The notes beneath the pieces are model-generated. The model saw only the letters and a program-made list of their open reading frames with translations. It searched no databases and was not told where the DNA came from. A stretch of DNA of 64,000 nucleotides from Planctomycetota bacterium (GTDB lineage: Bacteria > Planctomycetota > PLA2 > JAEUHO01), in NCBI GenBank assembly GCA_020851795.1, contig JADZCA010000078.1, forward strand, positions 1 to 64,000, read 5' to 3'. The position numbers and the translations under genes are program-made. How positions within the stretch are numbered: position 1 is the first letter of the stretch; each line of letters starts with the position of its first letter. Below are positions 17,096-25,220 of the stretch, piece after piece.

Positions 17096-17997
17096 GCGCG
17101 CGCCGGGCGCTCGCCGCGGCGCTGCTCGCCCTCGCGCCCCTCGTCGTCGCCGGGCGCGCGAGCGCCGGCGAGGCCGACCCGGCCGAGCGGCTCGCGCAGG
17201 CCGTCGCGCCCGCGGTGGTGCCGTTGCGCGGCGTCGCCGTGGTGAGCGCGACGCTCAACGGCCAGGAGCTCTTCCCCGCGCAGGAGGAGGACTCCGAGAC
17301 GCGCGGCGTCGTCGTGGACCCCTCGGGGCTGCTCGTCGTCGGCGTCGAGCTCCACATGATCCGGGCGCTCGAGGCGAAGATGCCGGGGCTCTCGGTCTCG
17401 GTGGACATCCGCCGCATCGAGGTGCAGCTGCCCGGCGAGACGAAGGACCGTCCCGCCGTGCTCGTCGCGCGCGACGCGACCTACGGGCTCGCGTTCGTGC
17501 AGGTGCTCGACCTGGGCGAGCAGAAGCTCGCCGCGGTGGACCTCGCCGACGCGCCGGAGCCCGCGGTGGGCGCGACGCTCTGGGGCGTCTCGCGCCTGCG
17601 CCGCGGCTTCGACCACGCGGTCAAGGTGGAGCGCACCCACGTGATCGGCGCGGTCGAGCAGCCGCGCCGCGCGCTGCTCCTCGACGGGGACGTCTCCGAC
17701 CACGGGACCTTCCTCTTCGACGCCGCCGGTCGCGCCGTCGGCATGTACGCCGTGCAGCTCGGCGCGGAGGGCGTCGAGCCCGGCGACGAGGGCGACGGGT
17801 CGGGACGCGCGATCGTGCTCTCGCCCGCCGTGCTCCGTGCGGCGACCGAGGCCGCGCGCAAGAAGGTGCCCGAGGCCGTCGCCAAGGCGAAGGAGGCCAA
17901 GCCCGAGCCCGCGACGGCGGGGGACGGGGCGCCGGCCCCGGACGCCCCGAAGGCCCCGGCGCCCGACGCGCCCAAGGAGCCGGCGCCCGCGCGCTGA
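17092..17997 (+). CDS. Trypsin-fold pseudo-protease paralogue 4
   Basis: This is the most divergent member of the tandem array (301 aa). Its GTG start overlaps the previous stop by four bases. It keeps GVVVDPSGLLVVG, LVARDATYGLAFVQV and FLFDAAGRAVGM, while His, Asp and Ser of the triad are all absent. The tail motif has drifted to EAARKKVPEAVAKAKEAK and is followed by Pro/Ala/Asp repeats. A signal peptide (residues 1-23) predicts export. The SafE-like gene of the oxidase-assembly block begins 12 bases later. Confidence 0.8.
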   Translation: MSARRALAAALLALAPLVVAGRASAGEADPAERLAQAVAPAVVPLRGVAVVSATLNGQELFPAQEEDSETRGVVVDPSGLLVVGVELHMIRALEAKMPGLSVSVDIRRIEVQLPGETKDRPAVLVARDATYGLAFVQVLDLGEQKLAAVDLADAPEPAVGATLWGVSRLRRGFDHAVKVERTHVIGAVEQPRRALLLDGDVSDHGTFLFDAAGRAVGMYAVQLGAEGVEPGDEGDGSGRAIVLSPAVLRAATEAARKKVPEAVAKAKEAKPEPATAGDGAPAPDAPKAPAPDAPKEPAPAR

Positions 17998-18009
17998 CCC
18001 GACGTCGCC

Positions 18010-18696
18010 ATGCCTTGGGAGCTCGTCGCCGTCGGCTTCGCGGGGTCGCTGCACTGCCTCGGGATGTGCGGCGGCTTCGCGCTCGCGCTCGACCGCCCCT
18101 CGAAGGGGCTCGCGCGCCGGGTGCTCGCGCAGGCCGCGTTCCTCCTCGGCAAGGCGTGCACGTACGTCCTGCTCGGCGCGCTGGTCGGGATCGCGGGCGG
18201 CGCCTTCGTCCGCTCGGGCGTCGTCGCCTCCGCGCGGGCCGTGCTCGCGGTCGTCGCGGGCACGCTCATGGTCGTGGCCGGCCTCCAGATCGCCGGGTTC
18301 CTGCGCGAGCTGCCGCTCTCGCGCTTCTTCGCCCCGACGTCGGCGTACGGGCGCGCGGTGCACGCGGTCGCGGAGGCACGCGGCCCCGCCGCGCCCTTCG
18401 CCATGGGCGCGCTCACGGGGCTGCTGCCGTGCCCGCTCGTCTGGTCGTTCCTCGTCGCCGCGCTCGGCACCGGCTCGGTGCTGGCCGCGATGGGGACGAT
18501 GGCGGTGCTCGGCCTGACGTCGATGCCCGCGCTCGTCCTCGTCGTCGCGACGGGCGCCATCGTGTCGCCGCTCGTCCGCCGCCGTGCGGTGCGCGTCGCG
18601 GGCGTCGTCGTCGTGCTGCTCGGCGTCGTGACGTTCCTGCGGGGCGTCGCGCCGCACCTCGCACACCGTCTCCTGCCCCACGTCGGCATGTCGTGA
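18010..18696 (+). CDS. SafE/TauE-family membrane protein, cbb3-assembly type
   Basis: This 228-residue protein has about six hydrophobic segments. Its N-terminus GSLHCLGMCGGF is the hallmark of the SafE-like family (often annotated as sulfite exporter TauE/SafE) that accompanies ccoI and ccoS in cbb3 loci. The conserved His/Cys motif suggests metal handling, probably copper delivery to the oxidase. A second signature, GALTGLLPCPLVW, lies near residue 140. The downstream copper ATPase gene overlaps the stop by four bases, supporting one operon. Confidence 0.85.
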   Translation: MPWELVAVGFAGSLHCLGMCGGFALALDRPSKGLARRVLAQAAFLLGKACTYVLLGALVGIAGGAFVRSGVVASARAVLAVVAGTLMVVAGLQIAGFLRELPLSRFFAPTSAYGRAVHAVAEARGPAAPFAMGALTGLLPCPLVWSFLVAALGTGSVLAAMGTMAVLGLTSMPALVLVVATGAIVSPLVRRRAVRVAGVVVVLLGVVTFLRGVAPHLAHRLLPHVGMS

Positions 18697-20873
18697 GCGT
18701 CGCCCCGGGGCCCGCGGCGGAGCCCTTCTGCGACCACTGCGGGCTGCCCGCGGGGCGCGCGCGCCACGAACGCCTGCTCGACGGCGCCCTTCGGCGCTTC
18801 TGCTGCGTCGGCTGCGGGATCGCGTGGCGGCTGGGCCGCGGCGCGGGCGGCGAGGGCGGGTCGGAGAGCGCGTCGTTCCTCGCGCGGGTCGGCCTCGGCG
18901 TCGTCGGCTCGATGCTCGTGATGCTCGTCGCGTGGGTGCCCTACCTCGACCCGTCGGCGGCCACCGACGAGTACCGCCGCTTCGCGCCGTGGGCGACGCT
19001 CGCCGCCGCGACGCCGGTGGTGCTCGTGCTCGGCGTGCCCTACCTCTGGAACGCCGTCGCCGGGCTGCGGCGCGGGCGCGTCGGCGCCGACCTCCTCGTC
19101 GGGCTCGGGATCGCCGCGGCCTTCGTCGCGTCGGTCGTCTCGCTCGCGGCGGGGCGCCCCGACGCGCTCTACCTCGACACGGCCGCGGGCCTCGCGACCC
19201 TCGTGACGGTGGGGCGGTGGATCGAGGCGTCGGCGAAGGAGCACGCGGCCCGTCGCCTGCGCGAGCTGCTCTCCGACGCCGAGCGCCCGGCGCAGCGGCT
19301 CGCGCCCGGCGCCGGGATCGCCGACCCCGGGCGCCCCGAGCGCGTCCGCGCGAGCGCGCTCGCGGTGGGCGACCGCGTGCTCGTGCGGCCCGGCGAGCGC
19401 GTGCCCGCCGACGGCGTCGTCGAGGAGGGGCGCGCGCTGCTCGACGAGGCCGCGCTCACGGGCGAGCCGCTCCCGCGCGCGGTCGCGCCCGGCGCCGCGG
19501 TCGCTGCGCCCGCCATCCCCACCGACGGCCCGCTCGTCGTGCGGACCACGGCCGTCGGGGGCGACACCCGGATCGGCGCGGTCGCGGCGGTGCTCGCCAA
19601 GGCCCGGGCGGAGCGCACGCCCGTCGAGCGCCTCGCCGACCGCGCGTCGGCGGCCTTCGTGCCCGCGGTCGTCGTCGTCGCGGCGTTCGTGCTCGTCCGC
19701 GCGCTCCTCGGAGGCGAGGACGCCGCGGCCGCGTCGCTGCACGCGCTGTCGGTGCTCGTCATCGCGTGCCCGTGCGCGCTCGGCATCGCGGTCCCGCTCG
19801 CGGTCACCGCGGCGCTGGGCCGCCTCGCCGAGCGGGGCGTGCTGGTCCGCAGCGGGCTCGCGCTCGCGGGGCTGCCGCGCGTGCGCGTCGTGGCGTTCGA
19901 CAAGACGGGCACGCTGACCGAGGGCCGTCCCGACGTCGAGCGCGTCGAGACGGTGGGGGGGGCGACGCCGCAGGCCGTGCTCGCGCTCGCGGCCGCGGTC
20001 GAGGCCTCCAGCGAGCACGCGATCGCGCGCTCGCTCGTCGCGGCGGCGCGGCGCGAGCGGGTCGAGGTGCCGCGGGCCCTCGACGTGCACGTCGTCGCCG
20101 GGCGCGGGGTCGAGGGCACGGTCCTGCGCGCCGACGGCGCGACGACGCGCGTGCGCGTGGGCAGCGCGGCGTGGATCGGGGGCGACGACGACGGCGGGCG
20201 CACGACGACCGTGATCGTGGAGGCCGACGGCGCAGCGGTGGGGCGCGTGCGGCTCTCCGACCGCCTGCGGCGCGACGCGCGGGCGGCGGTGGACGGGCTG
20301 CGTCGCGAAGGGCTGTCGCTCGCGATCCTGTCGGGCGACGCCGAGGGTGCGGTCGCCGAGGCGGCGCGGGCGCTCGACGTGGCGGCGCCGGACGCCCGCG
20401 CGGGGTGTCTGCCGGCGGAGAAGGTCGAGGCGGTGGCCGAGCTGCGCCGGCGTCACGCCGGGCCCGTGGCGTTCGTGGGCGACGGGCTCAACGACGCCCC
20501 CGCCCTGGCCGCCGCCGACCTCGGGATCGCGGTGGGGTCGGGGACCGACCTCGCGCGCGAGACGGCCGACGTGAGCCTGCTCGGCGAGGACCTGACCCGG
20601 CTCCCGGGGGTGTTCCGGGTCGCGCGGCGCACGCGGCGCGCGGCGCTGCTCAACCTCTTCTGGGCGTTCGTCTACAACGCGGTGGGGGTGGTCTGGGCCG
20701 TGGTCGCCCCGATGCCCCCGGTGTTCGCGGCCTTGGCGATGGTCGTGTCGAGCCTCTGCGTGATCGCGGCGTCGGCCCACCTGCGGTCGGTGCTGCCCGA
20801 CGACCTCGCCCCCCGCGGCCCGTCCGCCCCGACGGGGGGCGTGGCGATTCCGGGATCGCGTCCCCTCGGCTAG
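18693..20873 (+). CDS. ccoI: Copper-transporting P1B-type ATPase, CcoI-like
   Basis: This 726-residue P-type ATPase exports copper for cbb3 oxidase assembly. Motifs are the membrane metal site CPC at Cys359-Cys361, TGEP from Thr256, the phosphorylation site DKTGT at Asp403, a SSEHAIA His-Pro-like segment, and GDGLNDAPAL in the hinge. The N-terminus has CDHCG and CCVGCG cysteine clusters rather than a full HMA domain, as in CcoI/FixI proteins. The GTG start overlaps the SafE-like gene (GTGA). Neighbouring ccoS supports the CcoI assignment over CopA. Confidence 0.92.
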   Translation: MSVAPGPAAEPFCDHCGLPAGRARHERLLDGALRRFCCVGCGIAWRLGRGAGGEGGSESASFLARVGLGVVGSMLVMLVAWVPYLDPSAATDEYRRFAPWATLAAATPVVLVLGVPYLWNAVAGLRRGRVGADLLVGLGIAAAFVASVVSLAAGRPDALYLDTAAGLATLVTVGRWIEASAKEHAARRLRELLSDAERPAQRLAPGAGIADPGRPERVRASALAVGDRVLVRPGERVPADGVVEEGRALLDEAALTGEPLPRAVAPGAAVAAPAIPTDGPLVVRTTAVGGDTRIGAVAAVLAKARAERTPVERLADRASAAFVPAVVVVAAFVLVRALLGGEDAAAASLHALSVLVIACPCALGIAVPLAVTAALGRLAERGVLVRSGLALAGLPRVRVVAFDKTGTLTEGRPDVERVETVGGATPQAVLALAAAVEASSEHAIARSLVAAARRERVEVPRALDVHVVAGRGVEGTVLRADGATTRVRVGSAAWIGGDDDGGRTTTVIVEADGAAVGRVRLSDRLRRDARAAVDGLRREGLSLAILSGDAEGAVAEAARALDVAAPDARAGCLPAEKVEAVAELRRRHAGPVAFVGDGLNDAPALAAADLGIAVGSGTDLARETADVSLLGEDLTRLPGVFRVARRTRRAALLNLFWAFVYNAVGVVWAVVAPMPPVFAALAMVVSSLCVIAASAHLRSVLPDDLAPRGPSAPTGGVAIPGSRPLG

Positions 20874-20876
20874 GAT
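20871..20876 (+). promoter_or_regulatory. TAGGAT box before ccoS
   Basis: TAGGAT overlaps the stop codon of the ATPase gene and lies 9 bases before the ccoS start. It may be a -10 element or simply part of an AGGATAGGAG ribosome binding site. Confidence 0.25.
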
Positions 20877-20885
20877 AGGAGCCCG

Positions 20886-21047
20886 ATGATGGTGGTCGGC
20901 GCGAGCCTGCACACAGTCCTGTTCCTCAGCGCGGGCCTCATGGGCCTCGCCGCGTGGTTCGTGTACCTGTGGGCGGTCCGGACGGGGCAGTTCCGCAACG
21001 TCGAGGAAGCCGCCGAGCACGTCGTCCACCAGGACGACCGGGACTGA
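20886..21047 (+). CDS. ccoS: cbb3 oxidase maturation protein CcoS
   Basis: This 53-residue peptide has one transmembrane segment (about residues 9-30) followed by WAVRTGQFRNVEEAAEHV. The W-A-V-R-x-G-Q-F pattern just after the helix is the CcoS signature (needed for cofactor insertion into cbb3 oxidase). It follows the CcoI ATPase gene by 12 bases, the usual ccoI-ccoS order. Two ATG codons stand side by side (20886 and 20889). The first is used here. Confidence 0.87.
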   Translation: MMVVGASLHTVLFLSAGLMGLAAWFVYLWAVRTGQFRNVEEAAEHVVHQDDRD

Positions 21048-21079
21048 GGGCCGCCTCGCGGCCGACGGAGGTCTTTGCG

Positions 21080-21262
21080 ATGAGCGCGGACGCCCACGAC
21101 GAGCATCACGTCCACGTCTACGAGACGTCGGGCATCGCCGAGGGGAACGCGCGCGTCCCGATCTGGGTGACCGCCGCGATCGTCTCGCTGTTCGCGTTCT
21201 TCGGCTGGTACGTGTGGAGCCAGTGGTCCGCCCAGCCGAGCTCCGCCCACGTCACGAAGTGA
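21080..21262 (+). CDS. Small membrane protein resembling the CcoP N-terminal anchor
   Basis: This 60-residue protein has a His/Asp-rich start (DAHDEHHVHVYE), then TSGIAEGNARVPIW and one membrane helix (about residues 29-48). The layout of an acidic stretch, a GI-E-N sequence, P-x-W and then a helix resembles the N-terminal anchor of CcoP. The fused oxidase subunit at 8385-10571 lacks this segment, so this may be the detached CcoP anchor acting as a separate subunit. GGAGG at 21067-21071 precedes the ATG. The assignment is by pattern only. Confidence 0.65.
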   Translation: MSADAHDEHHVHVYETSGIAEGNARVPIWVTAAIVSLFAFFGWYVWSQWSAQPSSAHVTK

Positions 21263-21268
21263 CGCACT

Positions 21269-21289
21269 CGCGGGGGGCCGTCCCCCGCG
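21269..21289 (+). terminator. Hairpin after the cbb3-assembly block
   Basis: An 8-bp perfect stem (CGCGGGGG with CCCCCGCG) and a 5-base loop lie 6 bases after the last stop codon. There is no T tract, so efficiency is uncertain. Confidence 0.5.
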
Positions 21290-21374
21290 TCGGCCGCCGG
21301 ATCGTCGGGTCGCTTGGCGGTCGGGTCGGCCGGATGCGCTTGCACCGGGCCCCCCTCTCCGGTAGGGAGGGGCC

Positions 21375-22394
21375 GTGGACGTCCCGCCGCCGCCTCCCGC
21401 GCCTCCGCGTCGCCGGTCCGGTGGGGTCCGTCGATTCGCCGCTGTCGCGGCGTGCGCGGTCGCGGCGCTGCTCGCCGCGTGCGGGGACCGGGGGGAACGC
21501 GCGGACCTCCTCCGCCTCGGCCACTTCCCCAACCTCACGCACGCGCAGGCGCTCGTCGCCCGCCACCGCGCGCGCGGGGGCGACGCCTGGCTCGACCGCC
21601 AGCTCGGCGTGACGGTCGAGTGGCGCGTCTACAACGCGGGCCCCGGGGCGATGGAGGCCTTGCTCTCGGGCGAGCTCGACGCGACGTGGGTCGGCCCGAA
21701 CCCCGCGCTCAACGCCCACGTCCGCTCGCGGGGCGAGGAGGTCCGCGTCGTCGCGGGGGCGACGTGGGGCGGCTCGGCGCTGGTCGTGCGCGCCGGCGCG
21801 GGCGTGACGTCGGCCGCCGACCTGCGCGGCAAGGTCGTCGCGACGCCGCAGCTGGGCAACACGCAGGACGTCGCCTGCCGCGACTGGCTGCTCGGCCACG
21901 GCCTGCGCGCGCCGGTCGCGGGCGGCGGCGACGTGGACGTGCGGCCGACCGCCAACCCCGAGATCCTCAGCCTGTTCCTGCGCGGCGATCTCGCGGCGGC
22001 GTGGACCGTCGAGCCGTGGGTGAGCCGCCTCGAGACCGAGGGGGCCGGGACGCTCCTCGTCGACGACCGCGAGAGCGTCACGACCGTGCTGGTGACGACG
22101 CGGCGCGCGCTCGAGGGGCGTCGCGACCTCGTGCGGCGGCTCGTCGCCGCCAACGACGAGCTGTGCCGCTGGATCGCGGCGCACCCGACCGAGGCGCAGG
22201 CGGCGGTGCGCGACGAGCTCGCGGCGCTGACGCGGGTCGAGACGTCGGCGGCGGTGCTGGCGCGCGCCTGGCCCCGGCTCGCCTTCCGCAGCGACGTGGA
22301 CCGCGCGGCGTTCGACGCGTTCGCGGCCGCGGCGACGCGGACCGGCCTGATGGAGCGCGCGCCCGACCTGTCGCGCCTCGTGGAGCGGCCGTGA
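21375..22394 (+). CDS. ABC transporter substrate-binding lipoprotein (SsuA/NMT1-like)
   Basis: This 339-residue binding protein of an importer has a lipoprotein signal ending LLAACG (Cys about 36). The start GHFPNLTHAQALV and the segments GELDATWVGPNPALNAH and DLRGKVVATPQLGNTQD are typical of the NMT1/SsuA family that binds sulfonates, nitrate or pyrimidine precursors. The substrate cannot be read from the sequence. The GTG start follows TAGGGAGGGG, which could be a strong ribosome binding site. The ATPase gene overlaps the stop by four bases. Confidence 0.87.
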   Translation: MDVPPPPPAPPRRRSGGVRRFAAVAACAVAALLAACGDRGERADLLRLGHFPNLTHAQALVARHRARGGDAWLDRQLGVTVEWRVYNAGPGAMEALLSGELDATWVGPNPALNAHVRSRGEEVRVVAGATWGGSALVVRAGAGVTSAADLRGKVVATPQLGNTQDVACRDWLLGHGLRAPVAGGGDVDVRPTANPEILSLFLRGDLAAAWTVEPWVSRLETEGAGTLLVDDRESVTTVLVTTRRALEGRRDLVRRLVAANDELCRWIAAHPTEAQAAVRDELAALTRVETSAAVLARAWPRLAFRSDVDRAAFDAFAAAATRTGLMERAPDLSRLVERP

Positions 22395-23194
22395 GCGGCT
22401 CCGTCGACCGCGAGCTGTCGCCGGCGCCGCCGCTCAAGCTCTCGCTGCGCGGGGTGCGCAAGTCCTACGTGGGCCGCGCGGGGCCCGTGCTCGCCGTGGA
22501 CGGCATCGACCTCGACGTGTCCGAGGGCGAGTTCGTCTGCCTCGTGGGGCCCAGCGGCTGCGGCAAGTCCACGCTCCTCTCGCTGGTCGCGGGCCTCGAG
22601 CGTCCCGACGGGGGTGCGGTGCTCGCCGACGGCAAGCCCGTCGTCGGCCCGGGCCGCGAGCGGACGATGATGTTCCAGGAGCACGCGCTGTTCCCGTGGC
22701 GCACCGTCGAGGGCAACGTCCGGTTCGGGCTCGAGCTCAAGGAGGGCCTCGACCGCGCCACGCGCGGCGAGGTGGCCGAGCACTACCTCCGCCTCGTCGG
22801 GCTCGAGGGCTTCCGCCGCGCGTGGGTCCACGAGCTCTCGGGCGGGATGCGCCAGCGCGTCGCGCTCGCGCGGGCGCTCGCGCCCAACCCGCGCGTGCTC
22901 CTCATGGACGAGCCGTTCGCCGCGCTCGACGCGATGAGCCGCGAGCGGCTCTACGAGGACCTCCAGCGCATCTTCGCCGCGCGCAGGACGACGGTGCTCT
23001 TCGTCACGCACAACGTGCGCGAGGCGGCCTGCCTCGGCGACCGCATCGTCGTGATGTCGGCGCGGCCCGGCCGCGTCGTCGGCGAGGTGCGGGTCGCGCT
23101 CCCGCGGCCCCGCGACATCAACCGGAGCGACGTCGTCGAGCACGCGCGCGAAGTCACGCGCCTCCTCTCGGTCCCCGCGGGGGCGGCGTCGTGA
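22391..23194 (+). CDS. ABC transporter ATP-binding protein (SsuB/TauB-like)
   Basis: This 267-residue ATPase subunit has Walker A GPSGCGKST, the signature LSGGMRQRVALARAL, Walker B VLLMDEPFAALD and switch motif FVTHN. FQEHALFPWRTV at the Q loop is typical of the nitrate/sulfonate/taurine subfamily. The GTG start overlaps the binding-protein gene, and its own stop overlaps the permease start, so the three genes are translationally coupled. Confidence 0.92.
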   Translation: MSGSVDRELSPAPPLKLSLRGVRKSYVGRAGPVLAVDGIDLDVSEGEFVCLVGPSGCGKSTLLSLVAGLERPDGGAVLADGKPVVGPGRERTMMFQEHALFPWRTVEGNVRFGLELKEGLDRATRGEVAEHYLRLVGLEGFRRAWVHELSGGMRQRVALARALAPNPRVLLMDEPFAALDAMSRERLYEDLQRIFAARRTTVLFVTHNVREAACLGDRIVVMSARPGRVVGEVRVALPRPRDINRSDVVEHAREVTRLLSVPAGAAS

Positions 23195-23958
23195 GGCGGC
23201 TCGCGGCCCGAGCCGCCTTCGTCGGCCTCGCGCTCGGCGCGTGGCAGGTCGCCTCGTCGCTCGCCACGAGCCGCGTCCTCCTCCCGCCGCCCGCCGACGT
23301 GCTGGCGTGGGTCGGGCGCGCCGCGGCCGACGGCACGCTGGCGGCGTCGGCGCTGGTGACGCTCCGGCGGCTCGCGGTCGGCTACCTGCTCGGGCTCGCC
23401 GTCGGGCTCCCGCTCGGCGTGCTCTGCGCGCGCTGGCGCCTCGCGGAGGACACGGTGGGGCTCGCCGCCGTCGGCGTGCAGTCGCTGCCGAGCGTGTGCT
23501 GGGCCCCGCTCGCGATGCTCTGGTTCGGCGCGAACGAGCGCGCGATGCTCTTCATCGTGCTCATGGGGACGGTGGGCTCCATCGTGCTCGCGACGGCGCA
23601 CGGGATCCGCTCGGTGCCGTCGATCTACGCGCGCGCGGCGCGCACGATGGGCTCGAAGGGCCTGCACACCTGGACGAGCGTCATCGTGCCGGCGTCGATG
23701 CCCGCGGTCGTCGCGGGGATGAAGCAGGCGTGGGCGTTCGCCTGGCGCTCGCTGATGGCCGCCGAGATCTACGTCGTCGTCGCGGGGCACGCGGGCCTCG
23801 GGCTCCTGCTCCACTACGGGCGCGAGTTCCACGCGATGGACCAGGTGCTCGGCGTGATCCTGCTCATCGTGACGCTTGGCGTCGCGTTCGACCGCCTCCT
23901 CTTCGCGCCGGTCGAGGCGGCGCTCCACCGGCGGTGGGGGACGGGGCGCACCCCGTGA
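23191..23958 (+). CDS. ABC transporter permease (SsuC/TauC-like)
   Basis: This 255-residue inner-membrane permease has about six helices. The first segment (VGLALGAWQVASS) and LLPPPADV match the N-terminus of SsuC-like permeases. The EAA-like loop that contacts the ATPase is around ARTMGSKGLHTW. It forms one importer with the two preceding genes. The following HPr-like gene begins with a GTG that overlaps the permease stop, which is an unusual fourth member for this operon type. Confidence 0.88.
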   Translation: MRRLAARAAFVGLALGAWQVASSLATSRVLLPPPADVLAWVGRAAADGTLAASALVTLRRLAVGYLLGLAVGLPLGVLCARWRLAEDTVGLAAVGVQSLPSVCWAPLAMLWFGANERAMLFIVLMGTVGSIVLATAHGIRSVPSIYARAARTMGSKGLHTWTSVIVPASMPAVVAGMKQAWAFAWRSLMAAEIYVVVAGHAGLGLLLHYGREFHAMDQVLGVILLIVTLGVAFDRLLFAPVEAALHRRWGTGRTP

Positions 23959-24242
23959 GCGGCGGCGACGAGGTGCGGCGCGTCGTCGTGGGCGACCCGC
24001 TCGGGCTGCACGCGCGCCCCTGCGCGTCGCTCGCCGCGCTCGTGCGCCGCCACGCGCCGGCGCGCCTCGTCGTGCGCCACCGCGGCCAGCAGGCCGACGG
24101 GGCCCACGTGATCGACCTGCTCGTGCTCACGGTGCCGGGCGGCGCCGAGGTCGAACTGGTCGCCTCCGGGCCCGGGGCCGGGGCGCTCGCCGACGCCGCG
24201 CAGCGCCTCCTCGCGGCACCGGCCGGGCCCCCGGGCGGGTGA
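23955..24242 (+). CDS. HPr-family phosphocarrier protein
   Basis: This 95-residue protein has the HPr active-site sequence GLHARPCASLAALV with the phosphoryl-accepting His at residue 19. A beta-alpha pattern follows (VIDLLVLTVPGGAEVELVASGPGAGALADAAQRLL). The region that carries regulatory Ser46 in Firmicutes HPr reads AHVIDLL and lacks that serine. No EI or EII gene is nearby. It is coupled to the ABC permease gene by a 4-base overlap, so it may regulate uptake or belong to a PTS-like regulatory relay. Confidence 0.83.
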   Translation: MSGGDEVRRVVVGDPLGLHARPCASLAALVRRHAPARLVVRHRGQQADGAHVIDLLVLTVPGGAEVELVASGPGAGALADAAQRLLAAPAGPPGG

Positions 24243-24288
24243 ATCGCTCTCGCGGCGGCATTCGCTTCCGCGACCCGGTCGCGGGGAT

Positions 24289-24294
24289 ACCCTC
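24289..24294 (+). promoter_or_regulatory. Candidate -10 box (TACCCT) for the second cupredoxin gene
   Basis: TACCCT lies 35 bases before the ATG, in the gap after the HPr-like gene. The same hexamer precedes the CstA-like gene. CCCGGAGCCCC near 24313-24323 may include the ribosome binding site. Confidence 0.35.
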
Positions 24295-24329
24295 GCCCGT
24301 TCCACCCCCGTCCCGGAGCCCCGTCCGTC

Positions 24330-25220
24330 ATGAAGCGCTCGGTCGTCGCCATCTCGTTCTTCGCGAGCCTGCTCGCACTCTCGCTCGCCGCCTCCCCCGC
24401 CCCCGCCGCGGGCAAGGGCTACAAGGTCGTCGAGGTCAAGGACGGCGGCTCGGTCCGCGGCGTCGTCAAGATCGGCCTCTCGGCCGACGAGAAGGCCGCG
24501 TTCGCGCTGCCCAAGGTCCGCATCACCAAGGACGGTGACAAGGGCTGCGGCGGCCCCGAGCACGACAGCGAGCGGCTGGTCTTCGACCGCGAGACGCTCG
24601 GCGTCGGGAACGCGGTCGTGTTCCTCAAGGAGGTCGTGGCCGGCAAGGAGTGGCCCGACGCGATGAAGGCCGAGGACCGCGTCGCCACGATCGACCAGAA
24701 GGGGTGCGTGTACGTGCCGCACGTGATGTGGGCGCGGCCGGAGACGCAGCTGGTGGTCGTCAACAGCGACGCCGCGGACCACAACATCCACGGCTTCAAG
24801 ACGCCGGCGGGGCAGAACTCGCTCAAGGAGACGAAGTTCAACATCTCCTCCGAGCCGGGCTCGACCAAGGACAGCAACGCCGACGCCTTCCTCGAGGACG
24901 CGGGCCTCTACCTCGTCAAGTGCGACATCCACCCGTGGATGAGCGCGTACGTCGTCATCGCCGACCACCCGTACTTCGCGGTCACCTCCGACAAGGCCGC
25001 CGGCGACATCAAGCCGGGCGCGTTCAAGCTCGACCAGGTCCCGCCCGGCTCCTACACGCTCGTCGTGTGGAAGGAGGGCATGGTCGAGAAGCCGATCGAG
25101 AGCGACGGCAAGGTCAGCGCCTACAACTACTCCGAGAACGTCGTGATCGAGAAGCAGGTCACGGTCGAGGCGGGCAAGGAGCTCGACCTCGGCGACATCA
25201 CCATCCCGCTGCAGAAGTAG
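24330..25220 (+). CDS. Secreted cupredoxin-like protein, paralogue of 5861-6898
   Basis: This 296-residue protein has a signal peptide (about residues 1-27) and no lipobox. It matches the copper lipoprotein at 5861-6898 over most of its length, including ATIDQKGCVYVPH, NSDAADHNIH and KCDIHPWM. The proposed copper ligands are His151 or His154, Cys198, His201 and Met204. A C-terminal beta domain (about 220-296) with PPGSYTLVVWKEG resembles carboxypeptidase-regulatory modules. Unlike its paralogue it lacks the Pro/Ala linker and lipid anchor, so it may be a soluble periplasmic form. A strong hairpin follows. Confidence 0.82.
   Translation: MKRSVVAISFFASLLALSLAASPAPAAGKGYKVVEVKDGGSVRGVVKIGLSADEKAAFALPKVRITKDGDKGCGGPEHDSERLVFDRETLGVGNAVVFLKEVVAGKEWPDAMKAEDRVATIDQKGCVYVPHVMWARPETQLVVVNSDAADHNIHGFKTPAGQNSLKETKFNISSEPGSTKDSNADAFLEDAGLYLVKCDIHPWMSAYVVIADHPYFAVTSDKAAGDIKPGAFKLDQVPPGSYTLVVWKEGMVEKPIESDGKVSAYNYSENVVIEKQVTVEAGKELDLGDITIPLQK

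Noticed and set aside
14299..17997. Four additional active HtrA proteases
   Set aside because: The GNSGGP nucleophile loop is missing in all four, and His and Asp are mostly replaced, so only the fold is claimed.
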